A stretch of DNA of 64,000 nt from Flagellimonas nanhaiensis. GTDB lineage: Bacteria > Bacteroidota > Bacteroidia > Flavobacteriales > Flavobacteriaceae. The notes beneath the pieces were generated by a model. That model was not told where the DNA came from. It searched no databases and saw nothing but the letters and a program-made list of their open reading frames with translations. Shown one piece after another: positions 18,470 to 28,300 of this stretch (position 1 is the stretch's first letter; each line of letters begins with the position of its first letter). The stretch lies in NCBI RefSeq assembly GCF_003382275.1, contig NZ_QTJX01000002.1:682001-746000 (forward strand), written 5' to 3'. Position numbers and translations under genes: made by a program.

Positions 18470-20155
18470 ATGGAGGAAGAAGTTAAATCCTTGAATTTCA
18501 TAGAGCATATTATTGAGGAGGATCTAGAGGAAGGATATACCAAAAACGACCTTCGTTTTAGGTTTCCTCCGGAACCAAATGGATACCTGCACATTGGGCA
18601 TGCGAGCTCAATCTGCTTAAATTTTGGTTTGGGGCTCCGGTATAATGCCCCCGTGAACCTTCGTTTTGATGATACCAACCCCACTAAGGAGGAGCAGGAG
18701 TTCGTGGACGCCATAAAGGAAGATGTTTCTTGGTTGGGATATAAATGGGATACCGAATGCTACGCGTCGGATTATTTTCAGCAATTATACGACTGGGCAA
18801 TTCAGTTGATCAAACAGGGAAAGGCTTATGTGGATAGTCAATCTTCTGAAGAAATAGCGAGTCAGAAAGGCACTCCTACTGAACCGGGAAGCGAAAGCCC
18901 TTTTCGAAATCGTTCTGTTGAAGAGAACCTGAAGCTGTTCGAAGGGATGAAGAATGCGGAGTTTGAGGAAGGCGCACATGTTTTAAGGGCGAAAATTGAC
19001 ATGTCCTCTCCAAACATGCTCATGCGTGACCCAGTAATGTACAGGGTACTCCACAAGGCACATCACAGAACAAATACCGATTGGTGTATTTACCCCATGT
19101 ATGACTGGACACATGGCGAAAGCGATTACATAGAACAGGTATCACATTCTCTGTGTACTTTGGAGTTTTTACCACACAGAGAACTTTACGATTGGTTTTT
19201 AGACCAATTGGTAGATTCTGAGAAATTAAGACCAAAACAGCGAGAGTTTGCCAGAAGAAACCTGAGTCATACCGTTGTGAGCAAGCGAAAGTTGTTGCAA
19301 TTGGTCCAAACTGGAGTGGTTTCTGGTTGGGACGATCCTAGAATGCCAACAATCTCTGGTTTACGAAGAAGAGGATATACTCCTGAGGCCATTAGGAATT
19401 TTGCTGATACGATTGGGATTGCCAAAAGGGAAAATGTTGTGGATGTTTCGCTATTGGAGTTTCATGCGCGTGAACATCTGAATAAGATTGCACCTCGTGT
19501 CATGGCGGTACTTAATCCATTAAAATTGGTGATTACCAATTATGAAGAGGGCAAGGAAGAATGGCTGGAAGCAGAAAATAATCCCGAGGATGAATCGGCA
19601 GGAAGCAGACAAGTTCCATTCTCTAGAGAGCTGTACATTGAAAAGGAGGATTTCAGGGAAGAGGCCAATCGCAAGTTTTTCAGATTAAAATTGGGTGGAG
19701 AGGTACGATTGAAAAACGGTTATATAATTAAGGCTGAAAGTTGCACCAAAGACTCGGAAGGCAATATCACGGAAGTACAGTGCACCTACGACCCTAAAAG
19801 TAAAAGTGGTTCAGGTACCGAGGAGAGCCTACGCAAAGTTAAGGGCACCTTACATTGGGTTTCTATTCCGCATGCTTTTGCTGCCGAGGTCAGAGTGTAC
19901 GATCGTCTCTTTACTGACCCAACACCAGATGGCCATAAGGACAAAGATTTCATGGATTTCGTAAATCCCGATTCATTGACAAAGGTAACGGGCTACATGG
20001 AACCTAGTATTAAGGAAGCCAAAATTGGAGATAGATTTCAATTTCAACGCTTAGGTTATTTCAACGTGGATACAGATTCCTCAGAAGAGAAAATCATTTT
20101 TAACAGAACGGTTACTTTGAGGGATACCTGGGCAAAATTGGAGCAAAAAAAATAG
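18470..20155 (+). CDS. glnS: Glutaminyl-tRNA synthetase
   Basis: Charges tRNA-Gln with glutamine in the cytoplasm. The 561-residue protein shows the class I HIGH motif within PPEPNGYLHIGHA (HIGH at residues 41-44) and the KMSKS counterpart VVSKRKL near residue 268. DPRMPTISGLRRRGYTPEAIR is cut short here to DPRMPTISGLRRRG, typical of GlnRS. The C-terminal anticodon-binding beta-barrels are present (LHWVSIPHA, VRVYDRLF). The start is the ATG at 18470; a TTG two codons upstream is in frame but less likely. The gene is monocistronic, facing the SPFH gene across a shared terminator. Confidence 0.97.
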   Translation: MEEEVKSLNFIEHIIEEDLEEGYTKNDLRFRFPPEPNGYLHIGHASSICLNFGLGLRYNAPVNLRFDDTNPTKEEQEFVDAIKEDVSWLGYKWDTECYASDYFQQLYDWAIQLIKQGKAYVDSQSSEEIASQKGTPTEPGSESPFRNRSVEENLKLFEGMKNAEFEEGAHVLRAKIDMSSPNMLMRDPVMYRVLHKAHHRTNTDWCIYPMYDWTHGESDYIEQVSHSLCTLEFLPHRELYDWFLDQLVDSEKLRPKQREFARRNLSHTVVSKRKLLQLVQTGVVSGWDDPRMPTISGLRRRGYTPEAIRNFADTIGIAKRENVVDVSLLEFHAREHLNKIAPRVMAVLNPLKLVITNYEEGKEEWLEAENNPEDESAGSRQVPFSRELYIEKEDFREEANRKFFRLKLGGEVRLKNGYIIKAESCTKDSEGNITEVQCTYDPKSKSGSGTEESLRKVKGTLHWVSIPHAFAAEVRVYDRLFTDPTPDGHKDKDFMDFVNPDSLTKVTGYMEPSIKEAKIGDRFQFQRLGYFNVDTDSSEEKIIFNRTVTLRDTWAKLEQKK

Positions 20156-20364
20156 AATAAGCAATATCTATTTTATCACAGAGCACTATTGATTCCGACT
20201 ATTTTTGATAGCCTCACAAGAGCTCTTGTAATGCGATTTTTTTCAAAGGCAACCCAAATTCCATAACACTTCGGCCATAAAGGCACTGAGGGAGCTAAAA
20301 AGAAGAAATACGTAGTTGGAAATGAAATTTTAATGGAATAGCCGTTATTTCAGATTTGAGCATA

Positions 20365-20394
20365 AAAAAAGGAGACTTTAGGGCCTCCTTTTTT
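20365..20394. terminator. Bidirectional intrinsic terminator between glnS and the SPFH gene
   Basis: A perfect 10-bp stem (AAAAAAGGAG / CTCCTTTTTT) with a 10-base loop. The stem supplies a U-tract on either strand, which fits the convergent genes on both sides. Confidence 0.75.
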
Positions 20395-20415
20395 ATTTTA
20401 TCTGAACAGTTTGGA

Positions 20416-21342
20416 CTACTCCTCTTTTTTGTTTTGTTGTTGCTTCATTGCTTCACCGATTTGGTTGCTAGCTGTAAAAGAGGCAACCATGTTGTTTAGC
20501 ATATCACTTCCTGCTTGTGGAGAATTTGGCAACAGAATTAAATTGGTATTGGTTTCTTCGCCAATAGCCTGCAAGGTGTCATAATGTTGGGTGACCACGA
20601 TCAAGGCGGAAGCTTCTTGCGAATTGATGCCCACTTTGTTCAATACCTCTACAGATTCTTCAAGTCCTCTTGCAATTTCACGACGCTGGTCTGCTATACC
20701 TTGACCTTGCAGTCTTTTGCTCTCTGCTTCGGCCTTTGCTTTTTCCACAATCAATATTCGCTGGGCGTCCCCTTCAAATTGTGCTGCTATTTTTTCCCGC
20801 TCAGATGCATTGATTCGGTTCATAGCCTCTTTAACCTGAGCATCTGGGTCAATATCGGTCACTAGGGTTTTAATGATATCATACCCATAGGCCAACATGG
20901 CATCTTGTAGTTCAGATTTTACGGCTATCGCTATATCATCTTTTTTAACAAAGACATCATCCAATTTCATTTTTGGGACCTCTGCCCGTACCACATCAAA
21001 AACATAGGAGGTAATTTGATCATGCGGATATTCCAGCTTATAGAAAGCTTCATAGACTTTGTCTCTTATAACAACGTATTGCACGGACACTTTTAGCTTA
21101 ACAAAAACATCATCCAGGGTCTTGGTTTCCACGATTACATCCAGTTGCTGAATTTTAAGACTTAAGCGACCGGAAATACGGTCTACAATGGGAATTTTCA
21201 TTTGTAAGCCTGAATTACGGATGCTTTGGAATCTACCAAATCGTTCTATGACCACAGCGGTCTGTTGTTTCACAATAAAGAAAAACTTGAAAAGGATAAT
21301 CAGTCCTACAAATACAATAGGAATCAAAAAATAGTTGCCCAT
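20416..21342 (-). CDS. SPFH/Band 7 (stomatin/prohibitin-like) membrane protein
   Basis: The protein has 308 residues: one N-terminal transmembrane helix (about residues 5-25), then an SPFH domain beginning QQTAVVIERFGRF and including the ETKTLDDVFVKLKVSVQY and DPDAQVKEAMNRINAS segments. An Ala/Glu/Lys-rich coiled coil (about 185-240) and a Gln/Lys-rich tail follow. Proteins of this QmcA/stomatin type form membrane-associated oligomers linked to microdomain organisation and protease regulation. Many bacterial members pair with an NfeD-type gene, but none is next to this one; its upstream neighbour on the same strand is an unrelated outer-membrane protein gene. The function is known only at family level. 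Confidence 0.9.
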   Translation of the reverse strand: MGNYFLIPIVFVGLIILFKFFFIVKQQTAVVIERFGRFQSIRNSGLQMKIPIVDRISGRLSLKIQQLDVIVETKTLDDVFVKLKVSVQYVVIRDKVYEAFYKLEYPHDQITSYVFDVVRAEVPKMKLDDVFVKKDDIAIAVKSELQDAMLAYGYDIIKTLVTDIDPDAQVKEAMNRINASEREKIAAQFEGDAQRILIVEKAKAEAESKRLQGQGIADQRREIARGLEESVEVLNKVGINSQEASALIVVTQHYDTLQAIGEETNTNLILLPNSPQAGSDMLNNMVASFTASNQIGEAMKQQQNKKEE

Positions 21343-21426
21343 AGTTAATAGGTTTTATGTTAGAAAGGGAAATTACAAAACTCTACAACATATTTGTAGC
21401 CAGGAGTCAAGTTTTGTTACAAGTGT

Positions 21427-22647
21427 TCATTTGGATAAAGGCAATCTAAGTTGAATCCCAGTTTGAAGGTCGGGAGTATTATTGACCAACATATCCTGCT
21501 GTAGATAAATGGAAATCACCATTTGTTTTGAAAAGGAATAGATCAACGACCAGTAACTAGGGAATTTGTAGAGATGTCTTGCAGCTTCATGCCAGCGTGC
21601 TATCCTATCCTCTGAAAAAGGCACATAATAATCCTCTTCCTTTTTGTTGTTGTAGGGGGTTTGGATTCTGTAGTTTAGACCAAATGAATGAAATCCCCCT
21701 GTTCGATTTTTAATGGCGTATTCAAAGTGCCCTTCAAAGCTTCCAAAATAATTACTTGTACCCAAGTCACTTTGAGTGGTATTAAACTTGTGAATGGATT
21801 TTCGGAGAAGATTGACACCAAGCCCCACAGATAGTTCACTTAGGGATCTCAAATTGAACTTTTTAATTCCCGCCAATGATACTCCTAGGTCTAATGATGA
21901 ATTGTAGGCACTCAAGTTTGTTCCAACATGAAGTCCATAGTTTAGATAGATGTGATGATTTTCTAATACGCTTGGATAATAATAATAGGCCACCTCAATT
22001 CCTGAAAAGACAAATTCTCCTGCTTTAATATCCAATGTATTACCATTACGGTCCACATAATTGACTCCGGATTGATTGGATGCATTCACTTTTCTTCCGA
22101 AAGGGTCTTCTCCCCCAGCTATATTGCTGTGGAAGTATTCAATAAATTGATCACTGGTGATGGTGGAAAACGGAAACTTTCCATCTGTCAACAAAAAGGA
22201 ACGGGTGCTTAGTCTGATATCACTTTTTTTGCCCAATGGAAAAGAATAGGCCAGCCTGATGTCCTTGATTACACCATCATATTGAAAACTGTAAAATTCG
22301 TGTTCACTCTGGGAAGGGTCAAATTCAAATGTTCTACTAAAAAAGTCTATGTTTTGCATCCTTTCCCTTTCCGTAGCCCCACTGGGAACATAGGTTAGCA
22401 CAGGTTGTCCCCAAATGTTCCCACTGCTTATGGATAAGTCTAAAAAGGGTTTGCTTTCGGCATGCGAATTAAAATTATGTGGCAGAGTGTAGAACAGTAT
22501 CCCAAATGGATGGGTGGCCAAAGTGTTTGGTTTGGTTATGCCATTTTTGGTGGTTGTCAAGTCTTGACTCTGGGATTGGACAGTATGGAATGCAAAAAGC
22601 AGAAAAAAGCAGAAACAACAAATCTGATGGCGAAAGTAACTGGCCAT
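21427..22647 (-). CDS. Predicted outer-membrane beta-barrel protein (DUF3187-like)
   Basis: The protein has 406 residues with a signal peptide (hydrophobic core LLFAFHTV, cleavage near residue 26). The rest alternates aromatic and polar residues in beta-strand style (IRLAYSFPLG, IEVAYYYYPS, IYLNYGLHVGTN, FHSFGLNYRI, SLIYSFSKQMVISIYLQ) and ends in a strand without a terminal aromatic (GIQLRLPLSK). The LFYTLPHNFN segment recalls DUF3187 proteins, but this is from memory and not certain. It lies downstream of gltX on the same strand, separated by a 9-bp hairpin just upstream of its Shine-Dalgarno-like region. No substrate can be inferred. Confidence 0.65.
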   Translation of the reverse strand: MASYFRHQICCFCFFLLFAFHTVQSQSQDLTTTKNGITKPNTLATHPFGILFYTLPHNFNSHAESKPFLDLSISSGNIWGQPVLTYVPSGATERERMQNIDFFSRTFEFDPSQSEHEFYSFQYDGVIKDIRLAYSFPLGKKSDIRLSTRSFLLTDGKFPFSTITSDQFIEYFHSNIAGGEDPFGRKVNASNQSGVNYVDRNGNTLDIKAGEFVFSGIEVAYYYYPSVLENHHIYLNYGLHVGTNLSAYNSSLDLGVSLAGIKKFNLRSLSELSVGLGVNLLRKSIHKFNTTQSDLGTSNYFGSFEGHFEYAIKNRTGGFHSFGLNYRIQTPYNNKKEEDYYVPFSEDRIARWHEAARHLYKFPSYWSLIYSFSKQMVISIYLQQDMLVNNTPDLQTGIQLRLPLSK

Positions 22648-22654
22648 GAGGAGG

Positions 22655-22678
22655 TTAATAGGTTGGTTGACCTATTAA
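22655..22678 (-). promoter_or_regulatory. Perfect 9-bp inverted repeat upstream of the outer-membrane protein gene
   Basis: TTAATAGGT and ACCTATTAA flank a 6-base loop in the 58 bp between gltX and the DUF3187-like gene, ending 7 bp before the latter's ATG. It has no following U-tract on the minus strand. It may be an intercistronic hairpin affecting translation or mRNA processing, or an operator. Confidence 0.4.
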
Positions 22679-22705
22679 AAATAAGAAATTAAGTTGATTT
22701 TTCCT

Positions 22706-24217
22706 TTAGCTTAGATTTGCTAGCGCATACTGGATTCTGCCGATGGCCTCTTCCTTTCCCAAAAGTTCCAAAATATCAAAGAGGTGTGGACCTTTCATAT
22801 CGCCCACAATAATAAGACGTAAAGGGCCCATGATTTTTCCAAAGCCCAACACATTGGAAGTAATCCACCCCTTTACTGCGGTCTCAATGGTTACGGAGTC
22901 AAACTTCTGGACATCGGATAGGATTTTGATTACCTCTTCCATCAGTTTTGGAGTGTCCTCTTTCCATTGTTTCTTCACCGCTTTTTCATTATAGGAGCTG
23001 GGAGCTTGAAAAAAGTAATGCCCTAAATCCCAGAAATCCTTAACAAAGTCTGCACGTTCCTTAATCAAAGAAACAACGGTTTCCAGGTAATCCAGGTTGA
23101 AATCGGGGCTATCTTCGCTCAGGTGATTTGACAGGCCCTTGGCAAAGAGCGCTGTAAGTTCAGAATTGTCTTTAGCTTGAAGGTACTGGTGATTGTACCA
23201 CTTTGTTTTTTCTGGATCAAAACGCGCCCCAGATTTATTTACACGCTCCAGACCAAAGGAATCCACTAATTCATTTAAGGAGAACAGTTCTTGCTCTGTG
23301 CCTGGGTTCCATCCTAAAAGAGCCAAAAAGTTGACCACTGCTTCCGGAAAATAACCAGCTTCACGGTATCCTTCTGATTCTTTCCAGGATAGAGGAAAAA
23401 CGGGAAAGCCGCCTTTTTCCCCATCACGTTTGCTCAATTTACCCTTGCCCACAGGTTTCATGATCAAGGGGAGATGTGCAAATTGCGGAGCTTGCCACTC
23501 AAAGGCATCATATAGCATTTGGTGCAGGGCCAAAGAGGGCAACCATTCTTCACCACGAATTACATGGGAAATTTTCATTAAATGGTCATCAACAATATTG
23601 GCAAGATGATAGGTGGGCATGCCGTCACTTTTAAAAAGGATTTTATCATCGAGTACGTTAGTGTCTATTTTGATTTCTCCACGAATCATATCATTTAACT
23701 TAAGTTCTTCATCTTGTGGAGACTTAAACCGGATTACATAATCTGCACCACTTTGTAATTTTTTCTCGACATCCTCTTGAGTTAAGGAAAGGGAGTTGGA
23801 AAGTTTTAGTCTGTTATGCCAGTTGTAAATAAAGGTCTTTCCTTTTGCCTCGTGGTCCTTTCTATGAAAGTCCAGTTGTTCAGGTGTGTCAAAGGCATAG
23901 TATGCCTTCCCTTTTTCTACAAGCTCCATGGCGTATTCTTTGTAGAGGTGCTTGCGTTCACTCTGGCGATAGGGACCATATGAGCCTTCCTTGCCAGGGC
24001 CTTCATCAAAAGGAATACCGCACCAATTCAGAGCTTCAATTATATAGTCTTCTGCTCCTTCCACGTATCTATTTTGATCGGTGTCTTCAATCCGAAGCAC
24101 AAAATCACCATTATGTTTTTTTGCAAATAAATAGTTGAAAAGGGCGGTACGTACTCCGCCAATATGAAGTGGTCCTGTTGGGCTGGGGGCAAATCGCACC
24201 CGTACTTTTTGACTCAT
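22706..24217 (-). CDS. gltX: Glutamyl-tRNA synthetase
   Basis: Charges tRNA-Glu with glutamate; the product feeds translation. The 503-residue protein begins with FAPSPTGPLHIGG (HIGH-type signature at residues 18-21), followed by RTALFNYLFA and LRIEDTDQNR. KLSKRDG (about 260-266) is the KMSKS counterpart. The helical anticodon-binding C-terminus is complete. Start and length fit the family. A TATCTTTG promoter element lies 18 bp upstream of the ATG on this strand, so it probably has its own promoter although the AlkB-like gene precedes it by 57 bp. Confidence 0.97.
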   Translation of the reverse strand: MSQKVRVRFAPSPTGPLHIGGVRTALFNYLFAKKHNGDFVLRIEDTDQNRYVEGAEDYIIEALNWCGIPFDEGPGKEGSYGPYRQSERKHLYKEYAMELVEKGKAYYAFDTPEQLDFHRKDHEAKGKTFIYNWHNRLKLSNSLSLTQEDVEKKLQSGADYVIRFKSPQDEELKLNDMIRGEIKIDTNVLDDKILFKSDGMPTYHLANIVDDHLMKISHVIRGEEWLPSLALHQMLYDAFEWQAPQFAHLPLIMKPVGKGKLSKRDGEKGGFPVFPLSWKESEGYREAGYFPEAVVNFLALLGWNPGTEQELFSLNELVDSFGLERVNKSGARFDPEKTKWYNHQYLQAKDNSELTALFAKGLSNHLSEDSPDFNLDYLETVVSLIKERADFVKDFWDLGHYFFQAPSSYNEKAVKKQWKEDTPKLMEEVIKILSDVQKFDSVTIETAVKGWITSNVLGFGKIMGPLRLIIVGDMKGPHLFDILELLGKEEAIGRIQYALANLS

Positions 24218-24235
24218 GCTTTAGCTCTTGAGCGG

Positions 24236-24243
24236 CAAAGATA
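24236..24243 (-). promoter_or_regulatory. Bacteroidota -7 promoter element (TATCTTTG) for gltX
   Basis: On the minus strand this reads TATCTTTG, a full match to TAnnTTTG, ending 18 bp before the gltX start codon. Confidence 0.5.
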
Positions 24244-24274
24244 CGGTGCATTATTAGATGAAAAAAGGTATTTG

Positions 24275-25324
24275 CTATGTAGCATTTTTCATTTCAGAAG
24301 GAATTCTGGGATTCATGATTTTAAACCACAAAGGAGGTAGAAAGGAAAGGACCATGGAGGTGGGATAGCCGTAGGGCATTTGAGGTGATGAATCATGGCA
24401 ATCCAATAATTGATATTTTTTAGAGGACTTATAATGGTGGTCGCTGTGGCGCGTTAGCTCGTACAAAACAATTCTACCAATAATGTGGTTACTGTTCCAG
24501 GAATGGCTTTCCCTAACACGTTCATATCTTCCGGAGGAAAGCTTTTTTCGGACCAACCCATAATGCTCAATATAGTTTACGGTTTCGAGCAATAAAAATC
24601 CTATTAAGCCTACTGAAAGTGCAAAATAGAGGGTGTTGAGTCCAAGAAACAGGTAGACTAAAATAGCATAGCAAATCTGAAAAAGGGTATACCACAACAT
24701 GTCATTTTTTAAACTGATAAAACCTTTTTGTTCCCGTTTCAGTATTTGGGATTGCAACTTCCAGGCGCTGAAATATTGACCCACAATTGAGGTTATCCAA
24801 AAGGAATATAGACTCTGATTGTACTTTGCTGTGGCAGGATCTTCTTTGGTGGCGGCATTGGCATGGTGACCAAAATTATGCTCAATGTAAAAGTGCATGT
24901 AGAAAGAAGGCAACAAAAGAAGCTTTCCCAGATGGCGTTCATTGGACGATTGCCTATGACCTAGCTCATGGCCCACGTTTATGCCATTTACACCTAGGAC
25001 TATGCCCACTGAAAGGGCCATGCCAATTGTTTCAGAAACCCCGTAGGTGTGCGATGAGATATCCCAAAGTGCATAAAAGAGTATGGAAAATACAATGGGA
25101 ATGTTGACGTACAACACCCAGTCAAAAAACCGATTTTGTGATTTACTCGAACGTTCTTCTGAGGTCAGATTGGAAGGGTCCTGAGGGACCAGGAGTTCCA
25201 AAATGGGTATAATAACAAATGCATAGATAGGGGTGAGGTAGCTCCAGAATCCCTTGAGGTAGATACTGACAACAGCCGCTATGGGGATGGTCATTGCTGC
25301 CAAATATTTGAAATCTTTCATCAT
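24275..25324 (-). CDS. alkB-like: AlkB-type integral-membrane alkane/fatty-acid hydroxylase
   Basis: A di-iron membrane mono-oxygenase, 349 residues, with several transmembrane helices. All histidine clusters of the AlkB family are visible: HELGHR (about residue 119), EHNFGHH (about 147), NYIEHYG (about 246) and LTRHSDHHYKSSKKYQ (about 287), the last two being AlkB-specific signatures. Family members hydroxylate the terminal carbon of medium-chain alkanes using electrons from rubredoxin. No rubredoxin or reductase gene is in this window, so the partner must be elsewhere. The start is set at the first of two adjacent ATGs. Flavobacterial AlkB-like enzymes may act on substrates other than alkanes, so the substrate is left open. 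Confidence 0.88.
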   Translation of the reverse strand: MMKDFKYLAAMTIPIAAVVSIYLKGFWSYLTPIYAFVIIPILELLVPQDPSNLTSEERSSKSQNRFFDWVLYVNIPIVFSILFYALWDISSHTYGVSETIGMALSVGIVLGVNGINVGHELGHRQSSNERHLGKLLLLPSFYMHFYIEHNFGHHANAATKEDPATAKYNQSLYSFWITSIVGQYFSAWKLQSQILKREQKGFISLKNDMLWYTLFQICYAILVYLFLGLNTLYFALSVGLIGFLLLETVNYIEHYGLVRKKLSSGRYERVRESHSWNSNHIIGRIVLYELTRHSDHHYKSSKKYQLLDCHDSSPQMPYGYPTSMVLSFLPPLWFKIMNPRIPSEMKNAT

Positions 25325-25393
25325 GGGTTTTAACAAAAAATTTTCAGCCGAATTGGCTGGTATCGGGTATCTTGGTAATAAATATAGTGGAAT

Positions 25394-28300
25394 TTGGATA
25401 GTTATCAGAAAATCCTGGACAAGCTTAATGGCTTCATTAAGAAGTATTACACCAAGCGTTTGGTGAAAGGAATCCTACTTTTTTTAACGCTTGGATTACT
25501 TTTTTGGATTGCTGTTACGTCAATGGAACACCTCTTTTGGCTAAATCAGAAATGGCGTTTGACACTCTTTGTGCTTTTCCTTGGCGTGGAGATATACTTG
25601 CTGTACAAGTTCATTGGTGAACCGTTGGCATATTTGTTCAAGCTAAAGAAGGGCATAACACATATGGAGGCTTCCCGATTGATTGGGTTGCATTTTCCCA
25701 AGGTCAACGACAAGCTTATGAATTTGATGGAGTTTGCAGATGACAGTGATAAATCGGAACTCTTATTGGCCAGTATTGACCAAAGGGCCAGGTTACTTGG
25801 TCCGGTACCTTTTACTGAGGCGGTTGATGTTAAGGAGAGTCTCAGATATGCAAGATATCTGTTAGCACCGCTAGCAGTCTTTGGTTTGTTGATGCTTTCT
25901 GGAAATGTTGCTTCGTTCTTTGAATCGCATCAGAGAGTATTGAATTACGATATGGCATACGAACGCCCTGCACCTTTTAGCTTTCGTTTGCTCAATGAGG
26001 ACTTGGAGGTTTTGGATAATGAATCGCTTACGATAGCAGTGGCAGTTGATGGAGAAATGCAACCAGAGAATGTTTATATGGTGGTTAATGGTGAGCAGTT
26101 GTTGTTACAAAAGAATGAAGGGGTATTTTCCCATAATTTCAGTGCCCCGGTAGAAACAAGCTCATTTTATTTAACGGCCAATGGGTGGGATTCAAAAACC
26201 TATTCAATAGTGACCCATAGGACTCCGAGGCTGGTTGATTTTAAGATGCAACTTAAATATCCATCTTATCTCAATCGGGAGGCTGAGATTATTTCTGGAT
26301 CTGGGAATGCGGTTGTTCCCGAAGGTACCAGGGTGACTTGGAACGTAAAGGGAAATAATGTGGAGGAGATTGGTATTGCAAGCAAGGATACCATGAGTTT
26401 ATTTGAAAAAGACGATAGTGATTTTACACATAGCCAGAACATTTATGCTGATCTACGTTATGAGCTTAGAACATCCAACGAGTTTATAAAAGATTACGAG
26501 AAACTTTCTTATTCCATCGATGTTGTTAATGACGATAGGCCGACTGTTGTGGTGGAACAGTCCCTTGATTCTTTGAGACCCAATCAATCTTTTTATAGAG
26601 GAGAGGCAAAAGATGATTATGGAATTAATCGTCTTCATTTGGTATGTTATCCCGTTGATGACCGAAGCAGTAGTCAAAGGATTTTGTTGGAAACACCAGG
26701 TTCAGATTTTCATCGGTTTTATTATACGTTCCCTTCGGGATTGGACTTGGAGGAAGGAAGAAGCTACAGATTGTACTTTGAAGTGGTTGATAATGATGGA
26801 CTTAGAGGTGGAAAAGTGGCTAGAAGTAAGGAGTTTGATGCAAACTATTTTGATAATAACCAACTGATTAAGAGAGAGTTAAGCATTCAAAACAGTGTGG
26901 TAAAGAGTTTTGAGGGAACACTAAAGAAATATAAGGAGCAGAGCAAAACGCTTAAGGAAATACAAAGGGAACAGAAGGAGTCCAAAGCTCTCAATTTCGA
27001 GGATAAGAATCAAATTAAGGATTTTATTAAGAAGCAGGAGCAGCAGGACGAACTTATGGAGAAGTTCAGCCAACAATTGAAAGAAAGCTTGAGCCGAGAG
27101 AGTGAGAATGAGGAAACGAGGAAAATGCTTCAAGAGCGACTGGAACGTCAAGAATTGGAAGCGAGAAAAAATGAAAAACTGCTAGAGGAATTGAACAAAC
27201 TTACGGAGAAGATAAATGAAGAAGAATTTAAAAAGAAGTTGGAGGAACTTGGAAAGAAACAAAGCTCAAATGCAAAGAGTCTTGAACAAATTTTAGAATT
27301 AACAAAGAGGTACTACGTTACTGAAAAGGCTTCCCAATTATCGAAAGAATTGGAAAATATGGCCAAACGCCAGAAGTTGTTATCTGAGCTTAAACTTGGT
27401 GAAGACTTTTCGGATAAGGAACAGAAAAGGTTAAATGAGGATTTTGAGGAATTGTCCAAAGAACTTGATGAATTAAAGAAGGATAATGAAGGCCTGCAGA
27501 AACCCATGGATTTGGAAATAGACAAGAAAAAGTCTGAGGAGGTTAAACAGGACCAGAAAGACGCCTTGGAAGAAATAAACAAGCATCAAGGAAGTGAAGA
27601 ATCATCTACGAAGGATGAAAAGAAGGAAGCTGGTGATAAGGCGTCTAAAAAACAGAAATCAGCTGCTGACAAGATGAAGGAAATGAGCGAATCTTTAAAA
27701 CAGGGGGCCATGGGCGGTGGAGGCTCCAGCATAACAGAAGATGCTGAAATGTTGAGACAGATTTTGGATAATCTGGTTACATTTTCATTCAAGCAAGAAG
27801 CTTTGTTTGATAAAGTGGAGAATATAGACATTGATATTTCACAGTTTTCAAGAACCGTTAAAGAACAGAAGGAGCTTAGAAGGTTGTTTGAGCATGTAGA
27901 CGATAGTTTGTTTGCACTTTCATTAAGAAGAGCGGAGCTTTCCGAATTTGTAAACGAACAGATTACAGAGGTGTATTACAATATTGACAAAGCCTTGGAG
28001 AGTATTGCAGACAATCAGGTTTTTCAAGGGGCATCCTATCAGCAATATGTTATGAACGCCACGAATTCACTTGCTGAATTTTTGGCTGATGTATTGGATA
28101 ATATGCAGCAAAGTATGAATAAAGGACAAGGCAGTGGTTCAGGTTCGGACTTCCAACTTCCAGATATTATCCAAAGACAACAAGACGTGCAAGAAAAAAT
28201 GAATGGTAAGGGTCAGCAGGGGCAGAAGGGCGGTCAAGAGGAGAAGGGATCTGGAGAGGGCAAAGAAGGTGAAGGTGAGCAAGGCAAACAAGAAGGTGGC

